DNA from: an uncultured Sphingomonadaceae bacterium | GTDB taxonomy: Bacteria > Pseudomonadota > Alphaproteobacteria > Sphingomonadales > Sphingomonadaceae | Direction of reading: 5' to 3' | Assembly (NCBI GenBank): GCA_937920575.1 | Contig: CAKZSF010000057.1 | Location: 1 to 9,768, forward strand | DNA length: 9,768 nucleotides | Shown here: positions 1 to 6,255 of the stretch, in pieces | How positions within the stretch are numbered: the first letter of the stretch is position 1 | Layout of the letters: every line of letters starts with the position of its first letter | Translations under genes and position numbers: made by a program | Notes under the pieces: model-generated | The model's input: only the letters and a program-made list of their open reading frames with translations | What the model was told of the DNA's origin: nothing | The model's database searches: none

Positions 1-1356
1 AGCGGCGGATTGTCCGGCGCAATCGGCAGCATCGCTCTCAACGCAGGCTATATCGAGGAAGAGGGCTTCTCCAGCTTTGATGGCGGGGCAGAGGCCGACG
101 GGTTTGAGCAATTCTACCTGACCGGACGCGGACGGTTGGCCGTCAGCGACAATTTCGCGGTTGTCGCCAACGGGCGGTACGCCGACAGCAAACTCGATAT
201 TGACGGGTTCGCTCCGCCGACTTTTGCGTTTGGTGACACCAATGAAAGGCAGGACAGCCGCGATCTGTCAGGGCGGCTTGGCGTGGAGTGGGATTATCAA
301 GGCGCGCTGCAATTCCGCGCTGGCTTTGCGCATGCGGATATCGAGCGCGATCTGATCAATCTCGATTTTGGTACAGACCCCTTTTTCAGCACAGATGGCA
401 CATCCAACCGCGCGGAGGCGTTCGCGCGCTATGAGATCGCGGATCGCTGGAAACTGGACGCGGGCGGCGACTATGAATGGACACGCTTCTCCGACGGGTT
501 TTTGGTCGCGAAGGCAGAAATCCGCAGCGCGCACAGCCTGCTGACGTTTCAGTCGCTCAATGATGGCTATGGCGAAGTGATCGTCTCGGCTGGCGCTCGC
601 ATTGACGACCATTCCGAATTTGGCAGCGAAGTCTCGCTTGGGGCGAGCGGCTTATGGGAATTTGCGGATGGTTGGCGTGTTCGGGCGTCCTATGGTGAGG
701 GCTTCAAAACACCCACGCTGTTTCAGCTTCTTTCCAACTTTGGCAACACTGCATTACAACCGGCACGCAGCAAGGCGTATGATGCCGGGATCAGCTTTAC
801 CGGCGAACGTGTGCAGGCCGCGGTGTCGGTCTTCCGCCGGGACACCAACAATCTGATCGATTTCGTATCCTGTTTTGGTCGCACAGTTGCGATCTGCGAC
901 AACCGGCCCTTCGGCACTTATGACAATGTTGGGCAGGCACGGGCGCAAGGGTTTGAAGTTGAACTGGCTGTCTCGCCTATCGATGATCTGCGTGTTCAGG
1001 CGGTTTACAGCTATCTCGATGCGGAAAACCGTTCTGCGGGCAGCGCCAATCTGGGCAATCGACTGGCGCGCCGCCCCGACAACACAGTCACGTTTTCGGC
1101 GGATTGGAAATCACCCTTGGCGGGCCTCAATCTGGGTGCGGATCTGCGGATGGTTGGCGACAGCTTTGACGATGCCGGGAATTTCACGCGGCTTGATGGC
1201 TATGTTCTCACCGATATCCGCGCGGCGTTGCCGTTTGACGAGAATGTGGAACTGTTTGGCCGCATCGAAAACCTGTTTGACGAGCAATATCAGACTGCAG
1301 CGGGATTTGGCACGCAGGGCCGCGCGGCGTTTGTGGGGCTACGGGCGAGCCTGTGA
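1..1356 (+). CDS. btuB: TonB-dependent receptor, BtuB-like, 3' part (5' end outside window)
   Basis: The reading frame is open from base 1, and the TTG at 10 is not a real start; 451 residues of the C-terminal beta-barrel are visible. The signal peptide, TonB box and plug domain must lie upstream. The protein would be an outer-membrane barrel importing a large chelate with energy from TonB. BtuB-like landmarks are a GEGFKTPTLFQLL stretch followed by a LQPARSKAYDAG segment (BtuB proteins have a very similar 'YKAPNLxQL...NPNLxPEKSK' region), a YDNVGQARAQGFE strand, and a closing strand IENLFDEQYQTAAGFGTQGR. Two cysteines (visible residues 291 and 299) sit in a probable extracellular loop and could form a disulfide. 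The last residue is Leu rather than the usual aromatic. The stop overlaps the next start by 4 bp. The linked BtuFCD-like genes favour cobalamin, but a siderophore substrate cannot be excluded from sequence alone. Confidence 0.9.
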   Translation, partial: SGGLSGAIGSIALNAGYIEEEGFSSFDGGAEADGFEQFYLTGRGRLAVSDNFAVVANGRYADSKLDIDGFAPPTFAFGDTNERQDSRDLSGRLGVEWDYQGALQFRAGFAHADIERDLINLDFGTDPFFSTDGTSNRAEAFARYEIADRWKLDAGGDYEWTRFSDGFLVAKAEIRSAHSLLTFQSLNDGYGEVIVSAGARIDDHSEFGSEVSLGASGLWEFADGWRVRASYGEGFKTPTLFQLLSNFGNTALQPARSKAYDAGISFTGERVQAAVSVFRRDTNNLIDFVSCFGRTVAICDNRPFGTYDNVGQARAQGFEVELAVSPIDDLRVQAVYSYLDAENRSAGSANLGNRLARRPDNTVTFSADWKSPLAGLNLGADLRMVGDSFDDAGNFTRLDGYVLTDIRAALPFDENVELFGRIENLFDEQYQTAAGFGTQGRAAFVGLRASL

Positions 1357-2177
1357 GGGTGTTGGTCGGCCTTCTGGCTATCCTGCTTGCTGGATGCGGC
1401 GGCAGCGGGGCTGGTGCGCCGACCACCGCCCAACCCACCATCGTCAGCTTGAACCCGTGCACCGATGCGATCTTAGCCGAGGTGGCTGCGCCTGATCAGC
1501 TGCTCGCGATTTCGCACTACAGCCATGATCCGGCGGCAAGCTCGATGGATATGGCAAAGGCAAAGCGGTTTCGGGCGACGGGCGGCACAGTTGAAGAAGT
1601 GTTGGCGCTCAATCCTGATATCGTGGTGGCGGGCAGCTTCCTGCCTCCTGCCACGCGTGCAGCGTTCGAGCGACTGGACATTAGGGTGGAGACATTTGGC
1701 ATCGCTAGCGACGTTGCGGCCAGCAAGGCTCAAGTGCGGGAAATCGCTGAAATTGTTGGAAATTCTAACGCAGGTCACACGTTGAGCGATGCAATCGATG
1801 CTGCACTCAATGCTGCGCAGCATGACGGTGAAGCGATGCCAGCGCTCATCTGGCAATCGGGCGGCATCGTGCCGGGTGAGAGCACGCTCATTGCTGATCT
1901 GCTTGCCTATACTGGCTTTGCCCATTTCGCTGCATCGCGTGGGTTAGGGCAGGCGGATCGCCTCCCGCTGGAACAGGTGTTGGCTGATCCGCCCCGAGTC
2001 ATTTTGGCCGCTGGCAATGATGGCAATGGCGAGGATCGGATGCTCGCTCATCCCGCTCTGGATGGATTGGTCAAGACCGACATTGCGCGGTTTGATCCCG
2101 CGCTGCTGTATTGCGGCGGGCCAACGATTATTCGTGCTGCCAAGCGGCTCAGGGATATTCGCAAGGAGTTGCTGTGA
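1353..2177 (+). CDS. btuF: BtuF-like substrate-binding lipoprotein of ABC importer
   Basis: This is a 274-residue protein of the helical-backbone metal-receptor type (class III binding protein, COG0614-like). It would hold the substrate in the periplasm and hand it to the permease. The first 15 residues form a lipoprotein signal with lipobox L12-A13-G14-C15, followed by a Gly/Ser/Ala-rich linker, so it is probably membrane-tethered. The mature part opens with IVSLNPCTDAILAEV (30-44), then SHYSHDP (54-60), the lobe motif GGTVEEVLALNPDIVVAG (77-94), PLEQVLA (205-211), HPALDGL (233-239) and LLYCGGPTII near the C-terminus. Glu81/82 and Glu207 lie where BtuF-type proteins carry the two glutamates that dock onto permease arginines; that match is inferred by position. 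The GTG start at 1353 overlaps the receptor stop (GTGA), with only a weak purine stretch upstream, which fits translational coupling. Family assignment is firm; cobalamin specificity is inferred from the BtuB-like neighbour. Confidence 0.85.
   Translation: MRVLVGLLAILLAGCGGSGAGAPTTAQPTIVSLNPCTDAILAEVAAPDQLLAISHYSHDPAASSMDMAKAKRFRATGGTVEEVLALNPDIVVAGSFLPPATRAAFERLDIRVETFGIASDVAASKAQVREIAEIVGNSNAGHTLSDAIDAALNAAQHDGEAMPALIWQSGGIVPGESTLIADLLAYTGFAHFAASRGLGQADRLPLEQVLADPPRVILAAGNDGNGEDRMLAHPALDGLVKTDIARFDPALLYCGGPTIIRAAKRLRDIRKELL
2163..2168 (+). promoter_or_regulatory. Ribosome binding site fixing the permease start
   Basis: AAGGAG lies 5 nt before the GTG at 2174, inside the end of the upstream gene. 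It picks this GTG over an in-frame ATG at 2111, which lies 63 bases further into the btuF-like gene and would add 21 hydrophilic residues (MRRANDY...) in front of the first membrane helix. Confidence 0.8.
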
Positions 2178-3139
2178 CACGAGCCATCGTTCTCCTGTTG
2201 GCGGCCATCGTCATCGCGCTGCCCTTATCGCTGCTGGCAGGGCGCGTTTGGCTCGATCCGGCGAGCACTCCGAACGCGGCGATCATACTTGCCGAATTAC
2301 GTTTACCCAGAAGCTTGCTGGCCTTGGTCGTTGGCGCAGGACTGGGGGCAGCGGGCGCGGCCATGCAAGGCTATCTGCGCAATCCGCTGGCCGATCCCGG
2401 CCTGTTTGGCATTGCACCGGGCGCGGCACTGGGCGCGGTGTTCAGCCTCTATTTCGGCTTCGCGGCAGCCGCATGGTTGCTCCCTATATTCGCGTTGATC
2501 GGCGCGGCCGGGGCGATGGCGTTGTTGGCGTTGATCGCAGGTCGCAATGGCGGGATTGCCCTGTTTACGCTGGCAGGATTGATGATCGCGAGCCTCGCTG
2601 GATCGCTGATGAGTCTCGCCATTTCGCTCGCACCCAATCCCTTTGCGCAATCGCAGATCGTGACGTGGTTGATGGGCGCGTTGACTGATCGAAGTTGGGC
2701 TGATGTCTATCTCGCCGCACCGCTGACTTTGCTCGGCATTGTGTTCCTTGGCTTCGCAGGCAGGGGGCTCGACGCGCTGACGTTGGGAGAGGCAACTGCG
2801 CGATCCATGGGTATTAATCCCGGGCGCTTGCAAGTGCTGTTGATCGCAGGCGTTGGCTTGACCGTGGGCAGCGGCGTTGCGGTGGCGGGAATCATTGGCT
2901 TCGTCGGATTGATTGTGCCGCATCTGGTGCGGCCTTTGACTGACAAACGGCCCTCGCAATTGATCCTGCCTAGCGCACTCGCCGGAGGTCTGCTGGTGCT
3001 GATCGCCGATGTGGTGTGCCGTATATTGCCACTCGCGACTGAGCTGCGATTGGGTATCGCGCTAAGCCTGATCGGCGCGCCGTTCTTCCTTGCTTTGCTG
3101 CTGAAAATGCGGCGCGGCACTGTGGGGGGACTGGCATGA
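2174..3139 (+). CDS. btuC: BtuC/FecCD-family ABC permease
   Basis: This 321-residue inner-membrane permease of the vitamin B12/iron-siderophore family is very hydrophobic throughout, consistent with about ten helices as in BtuC. Family motifs are visible in order: MQGYLRNPLADPGLFGIAPGAA (roughly 64-85), the cytoplasmic coupling loop LTLGEATARSMGINPGRLQ (about 202-220) that contacts the ATPase, IIGFVGLIVPHLVRPLTD (240-257), and the C-terminal ELRLGIALSLIGAPFFLALLL (290-310). Length is usual for the family. The GTG start is supported by AAGGAG 5 nt upstream and a GTGA overlap with the preceding stop; a longer start at 2111 would put charged residues before the signal-anchor helix. It should form a homodimer with two copies of the ATPase encoded next door and receive substrate from the lipoprotein encoded just upstream. 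Confidence 0.92.
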   Translation: MTRAIVLLLAAIVIALPLSLLAGRVWLDPASTPNAAIILAELRLPRSLLALVVGAGLGAAGAAMQGYLRNPLADPGLFGIAPGAALGAVFSLYFGFAAAAWLLPIFALIGAAGAMALLALIAGRNGGIALFTLAGLMIASLAGSLMSLAISLAPNPFAQSQIVTWLMGALTDRSWADVYLAAPLTLLGIVFLGFAGRGLDALTLGEATARSMGINPGRLQVLLIAGVGLTVGSGVAVAGIIGFVGLIVPHLVRPLTDKRPSQLILPSALAGGLLVLIADVVCRILPLATELRLGIALSLIGAPFFLALLLKMRRGTVGGLA

Positions 3140-3864
3140 CTTTGGAGGCCAAGGTTATCTCGTTACCTGGGCGGCTGTCCGACGTATCGGCAGCGCTCAA
3201 TCCCGGCCAGATCACCGCGATCTGCGGGCCCAATGGAGCGGGCAAGTCGTCCTTGCTGAAATGTTTGGCTGGCTTGCTTGAGCCGGACGGCGGCGCGGCC
3301 AAGCTGGATGGCGAGGATGTGGGTGCGATGGATCCGCGCGAACGCGCCAAGGCAATCGGCTACCTTGCACAAGACGGACAAATCGCTTGGGATATGGCGG
3401 TCCGCAACCTCGTGGCGCTGGGCCGTTTGCCGCATGGCGATATGGCTAACGCGCCTGTAGAAGCAGCGATGGCCATGCTCGACCTTGATCAGTTGGCGGA
3501 TCGCCCGGCATCGACTCTGTCAGGTGGAGAGAAAGCGCGGGTGTTGCTTGCGCGTGTGTTGGCGGGCGAACCGCAATGGATATTGGCCGACGAACCGCTC
3601 GCCGCGCTCGATCTCGCGCATCAGCTAAGCTTGCTCAAACATTTGCGCTCTGCCGCACAAAAGGGGGCGGGCGTCGTGTTGGTGCTGCATGATCTGGCGC
3701 TGGCGATGAACCATGCCGATCATGTGCTGGTGTTGGATCAGGGAGCCATGATGGCCAAGGGCGCGCCGGGTGAGGCGCTCTCCAACAGGACAATCGAAAC
3801 CGTCTGGGGTGTGACGGCCCGCTGGCTGGGTGAACCCGGCCAGCGAGCCTTGATCACAGGTTAG
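3136..3864 (+). CDS. btuD: BtuD-like ABC transporter ATP-binding protein
   Basis: This 242-residue cytoplasmic ATPase would drive the importer. All catalytic elements are present: Walker A GPNGAGKSS (31-39), Q-loop Gln79 in YLAQD, signature LSGGE (128-132), Walker B ILADE with catalytic Glu153, D-loop AALD (156-159) and switch His185 in LVLHD. It is close to the family's usual size (about 250), with a short N-terminal strand before Walker A. The ATG overlaps the permease stop (ATGA), and a GGGGGGA tract 5 nt upstream can serve as ribosome binding site. It is the last gene of the uptake operon; its TAG is separated by only 3 bp from the stop of the convergent peptidase gene. The last codons also encode a strong stem-loop (3820-3845). 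The ATPase call is certain; the BtuD name depends on the receptor's substrate. Confidence 0.93.
   Translation: MTLEAKVISLPGRLSDVSAALNPGQITAICGPNGAGKSSLLKCLAGLLEPDGGAAKLDGEDVGAMDPRERAKAIGYLAQDGQIAWDMAVRNLVALGRLPHGDMANAPVEAAMAMLDLDQLADRPASTLSGGEKARVLLARVLAGEPQWILADEPLAALDLAHQLSLLKHLRSAAQKGAGVVLVLHDLALAMNHADHVLVLDQGAMMAKGAPGEALSNRTIETVWGVTARWLGEPGQRALITG
3820..3845. other. Strong stem-loop inside the 3' end of the ATPase gene
   Basis: Bases 3820-3830 pair with 3835-3845 around a TGAA tetraloop, giving 11 pairs, of which one (3827/3838) is a U-G wobble in the plus-strand RNA. In the minus-strand RNA the same position is an A/C mismatch, so the structure is best in the btuD transcript. It ends 16 nt before the btuD stop codon, and about 22 nt beyond the stop of the peptidase gene on the other strand. 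No T-tract follows on either strand, so it is not a textbook Rho-independent terminator. It may mark the 3' end of the operon RNA or block exonucleases. The intergenic gap is only 3 bp, so any terminator for either gene must lie within the opposing gene. Confidence 0.5.
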
Positions 3865-3867
3865 GTC

Positions 3868-6078
3868 TTACTCGTCTTCGCCGGTCAGGCCGCGTGCTTC
3901 CAGCATCGGGCCGACATCGGGTTCACGGCCGAGGAAATTGTCGAACATTTCGAAGTAATCCATCGTGCCGCCACGGCTGAGCACTGTCTCGCGATAGTGG
4001 TTGCCGTTGTCGCGAGACAGCCCGCCATTGTCGAGGAACCATTTGCGGCTGTCCCGGTCCAGCATCTCGGTCCACAGATACGAGTAATAGCCAGAGCTAT
4101 AACCCGCCGGACTGGAGAAGATGTGGTTGAAGTATGTGCTGCGATAGCGCGGCGGAACCAGATCGATTTCCAGGCCGAGATCCTCAAGCGACTTGCGTTC
4201 AAATTCGTCGACTTGCTCTGGCGTGGTGATGGCTGCGGCCTGTTCCGGGGACAATGCGTGCCATTTCATATCAAGCAGGGCTGCTTCGACGACTTCGCCG
4301 AAATCATAGCCTTGGTTGAATTTGGCCGCCGCTTCCATTTTGTCGATCAGCTCTTGCGGGATGGTTTCGCCCGTTTCGTGGTGCTTGGCATAATTTTGCA
4401 GCACTTCCGGGTAAGTCGCCCACATCTCGTTGACTTGGCTTGGGTACTCCACAAAATCGCGCGCAGTCGCCGTGCCAGACAGCGAGGCGTAATTCTGGTC
4501 GGCAAAGAAGCCGTGCAACGCGTGGCCAAATTCATGGAACAGCGTGTTCACATTATCGAAATCGACCAGTTGAGGCTCACCCTCGGCCGCTTTCGGGATG
4601 TTGAGCACGTTGTAGATTACCGGCTTGGTGCCCTTCAGGTATGTTTGATCAACAAAGTTGCTCATCCATGCGCCGCCGCGTTTGGAGGGGCGCTGGAACG
4701 GGTCGAAGTAGAACAAGCCCAGCTCTGAACCGTCTTCCTCGAACACGGTGTAGACTGTCACATCAGGGTGGTAGACTGGGATGTCGTCACGCTTCTCAAA
4801 CGACAAGCCATACAACTTGTTCGCGGCGAAGAAGATGCCGTCTTCCAACACTTTGGTCAGTTCAAAATACTGTTTGATTTCGTCCTGATCGAGGTCGTAT
4901 TTCGCCTTGCGGACTTTCTCGGCATAGCGATACCAATCCCACGGCTTCACTTCGAAATCGCCGCCATCGGACTTGATTTGCTCGTTGAGAATACCGGCTT
5001 CGCGGCGCTGTGTTTCTGCCAAAGCCGGAACCATTTGTTCCATGAATTCCAGCGCGGTCTTGGGCTCTTTCGCCATGCGATCATACATCGTGTAGGTCGC
5101 CCAATCAGGCTTGCCAAACAGCGCTGCTTTCTGGGCGCGCAAGCTGGCGATTTCAGCCAGCAGCACACGCGTGTCATTCGCGCCGCCCTGATCCGCGCGG
5201 TTGATGCTGAGCGTCAGGAATTTCTCGCGCACATCGCGGTTTTCCAGCGAAGGCAGCAGCGGTTGCTGCGTCGTGTTTTGCAGCGGGATGACGAATTTGC
5301 CAGCCATGCCGCGATCGGCTGCTTCCTTGGCGGCGGCCTCGATATCCGTGTCGGACAGGCCAGCGAGCTCTTCGCGTGTATCCACGACCAGTGCGTTGGC
5401 AACGGTTGCCTCGCGCACTTTCTGGCCGAATTCGGTCGTCGCTTCGGAGAGGCGCGTGTTGATCTTCTTGACCTCTTCCTTCTGCTCCTCGGTCAGCTCT
5501 GCACCGGCTTGAACCATTTGCTCATAGGTTTCTTCCAGCAGCTTGAGATCTTCCGGCCCCAGATCCGCATCTTCGCGCGCATCATAAACGGTCTTCACAC
5601 GCTCAAACAGAACAGGATCGAGGGTGATCGCATCGAAATGCTCGGACAGTTTGGGTGAAACCGCAGTGTTGATTTCGTCAAGCGTGTCGGTCGTGTTTGA
5701 ACCGGTCAGCGCGAAGAACACGTTGGCCACACGGCCCAGCATTGCGCCAGACACTTCCAATGCGACAATCGTGTTGTCGAAATTGGCGTCCGCCGGGTTG
5801 TTCTTGATCGCTTCGATCTCGGCCTTGTGGATGGCCATCGCCTCGGTGAAGGCCGGTTCATATTCCGCATCGGAAATTTTGGAGAAATCGGGCGCCAGGA
5901 ACGGCAACGTGCTTTCGCTGCCGAAATAGCCACTACCTTGCGGGATGCCCGCGAACAGCGTCGTCACTTCCTCACTCAGTGGGCGAGGGGGCACGTCAGG
6001 CGCAGGGCTGCTGCACGCGCTCAAAGTTGCCAGAGCCAGCATGGCGGGCGCTGCTGCCAGAAAAAGCTTCGATTTCAT
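3868..6078 (-). CDS. dcp: Lipoprotein M3 metallopeptidase, Dcp-type peptidyl-dipeptidase
   Basis: This 736-residue zinc peptidase of family M3 should release C-terminal dipeptides from short peptides. The zinc site HEFGH is at 515-519 (catalytic Glu516), with the third ligand Glu544 in DFVEYPSQ, 29 residues after the first His, the spacing known for this family. The SGTATARDFVEYPSQVNEMW segment and following NYAKHHETG resemble Dcp rather than oligopeptidase A. The C-terminal substrate region has His652 and GYSSGYYSYLW (659-669). The N-terminus is a lipoprotein signal: Lys2/Lys4, a hydrophobic stretch, then lipobox L19-S20-A21-C22 followed by SSPAPDVP. Ser at +2 suggests outer-membrane sorting by the usual rule. 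An in-frame ATG at 6153 would add 25 residues and bury this signal. The start at 6078 is preferred because a GGAGA lies 8 nt upstream. It is convergent with the uptake operon and functionally unrelated to it as far as visible. Confidence 0.93.
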   Translation of the reverse strand: MKSKLFLAAAPAMLALATLSACSSPAPDVPPRPLSEEVTTLFAGIPQGSGYFGSESTLPFLAPDFSKISDAEYEPAFTEAMAIHKAEIEAIKNNPADANFDNTIVALEVSGAMLGRVANVFFALTGSNTTDTLDEINTAVSPKLSEHFDAITLDPVLFERVKTVYDAREDADLGPEDLKLLEETYEQMVQAGAELTEEQKEEVKKINTRLSEATTEFGQKVREATVANALVVDTREELAGLSDTDIEAAAKEAADRGMAGKFVIPLQNTTQQPLLPSLENRDVREKFLTLSINRADQGGANDTRVLLAEIASLRAQKAALFGKPDWATYTMYDRMAKEPKTALEFMEQMVPALAETQRREAGILNEQIKSDGGDFEVKPWDWYRYAEKVRKAKYDLDQDEIKQYFELTKVLEDGIFFAANKLYGLSFEKRDDIPVYHPDVTVYTVFEEDGSELGLFYFDPFQRPSKRGGAWMSNFVDQTYLKGTKPVIYNVLNIPKAAEGEPQLVDFDNVNTLFHEFGHALHGFFADQNYASLSGTATARDFVEYPSQVNEMWATYPEVLQNYAKHHETGETIPQELIDKMEAAAKFNQGYDFGEVVEAALLDMKWHALSPEQAAAITTPEQVDEFERKSLEDLGLEIDLVPPRYRSTYFNHIFSSPAGYSSGYYSYLWTEMLDRDSRKWFLDNGGLSRDNGNHYRETVLSRGGTMDYFEMFDNFLGREPDVGPMLEARGLTGEDE

Positions 6079-6086
6079 CAGGGTGA

Positions 6087-6091
6087 TCTCC
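6087..6091 (-). promoter_or_regulatory. Ribosome binding site deciding the peptidase start
   Basis: On the minus strand GGAGA stands 8 nt before the ATG at 6076-6078. This places translation at the lipoprotein signal and not at the longer in-frame ATG at 6153. No convincing -10/-35 pair was found further upstream in the gap. Confidence 0.7.
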
Positions 6092-6122
6092 AGTCCAAAT
6101 TTAGTCACACGGGCCAGTGTAT

Positions 6123-6140
6123 CAGCGCGCCTTGGCGCTG
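6123..6140. repeat. Inverted repeat in peptidase upstream region
   Basis: CAGCGC (6123-6128) is complementary to GCGCTG (6135-6140) around a 6-nt loop. The same bases allow an alternative GCGCC/GGCGC pairing. It sits 45-62 bp upstream of the peptidase start, so it could be part of the 5' untranslated RNA or an operator. No T-tract follows on the minus strand. Confidence 0.3.
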
Positions 6141-6185
6141 CAGCTCTGGCCAATTATTAGCTGAGCGACTTGAACCGGAGATTGA

Positions 6186-6197
6186 TTGCAATTGCAA
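6186..6197. promoter_or_regulatory. 12-bp perfect palindrome, possible operator
   Basis: TTGCAATTGCAA reads the same on both strands. It lies about 110 bp upstream of the peptidase start and about 60 bp past the cyclase stop, in the AT-richer part of the gap. Perfect dyads of this size are typical of dimeric repressor sites, but no regulator is encoded nearby. It shares three bases with the neighbouring inverted repeat (6195-6215). Confidence 0.3.
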
Positions 6198-6215
6198 CCG
6201 CTTCGATGACGGTTG
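6195..6215. repeat. Inverted repeat in the cyclase-peptidase gap
   Basis: CAACCG (6195-6200) is complementary to CGGTTG (6210-6215) with a 9-nt loop. It is the second hairpin downstream of the cyclase stop on the minus strand. It has no T-run, so a role in termination is only possible. Confidence 0.25.
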
Positions 6216-6229
6216 ATGGAAAGGAATCC

Positions 6230-6249
6230 GGCATTGGTGGAGAAATGCC
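6230..6249 (-). terminator. Candidate stem-loop after the cyclase gene
   Basis: On the minus strand GGCATT and AATGCC form a 6-bp stem with an 8-nt loop starting 6 nt after the cyclase TGA. The sequence that follows is only mildly T-rich (GGATTCCTTTCC), so this is a weak or Rho-assisted terminator at best, or an RNA 3'-end stabiliser. Confidence 0.3.
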
Positions 6250-6255
6250 CCTGTT

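Noticed and set aside
2303..2959. Open frame of 218 codons opposite the permease gene
   Set aside because: The protein is dominated by Arg, Gln, Cys and His, typical of antisense reading of a hydrophobic gene.
1..3864. Siderophore or heme uptake operon
   Set aside because: The receptor's barrel motifs resemble BtuB more than siderophore receptors, and the binding protein is of the BtuF-like type. The alternative is not fully excluded because specificity cannot be read from these sequences.
3997..4728. Open frame of 243 codons on the plus strand
   Set aside because: It is also antisense to the peptidase coding region, including the zinc-site segment; no motif or ribosome binding site supports it.
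4768..5658. Long open frame (296 codons) on the plus strand
   Set aside because: It lies fully antisense to the peptidase gene, whose protein matches its family over the whole length. The antisense product has no recognisable motif and no start region, so it is a by-product of the codon bias of the real gene.
6079..6255. Sigma-70 promoter for the peptidase gene
   Set aside because: TTGCAA and TAATAA-like hexamers exist on the minus strand, but no pair has the right 16-18 bp spacing.
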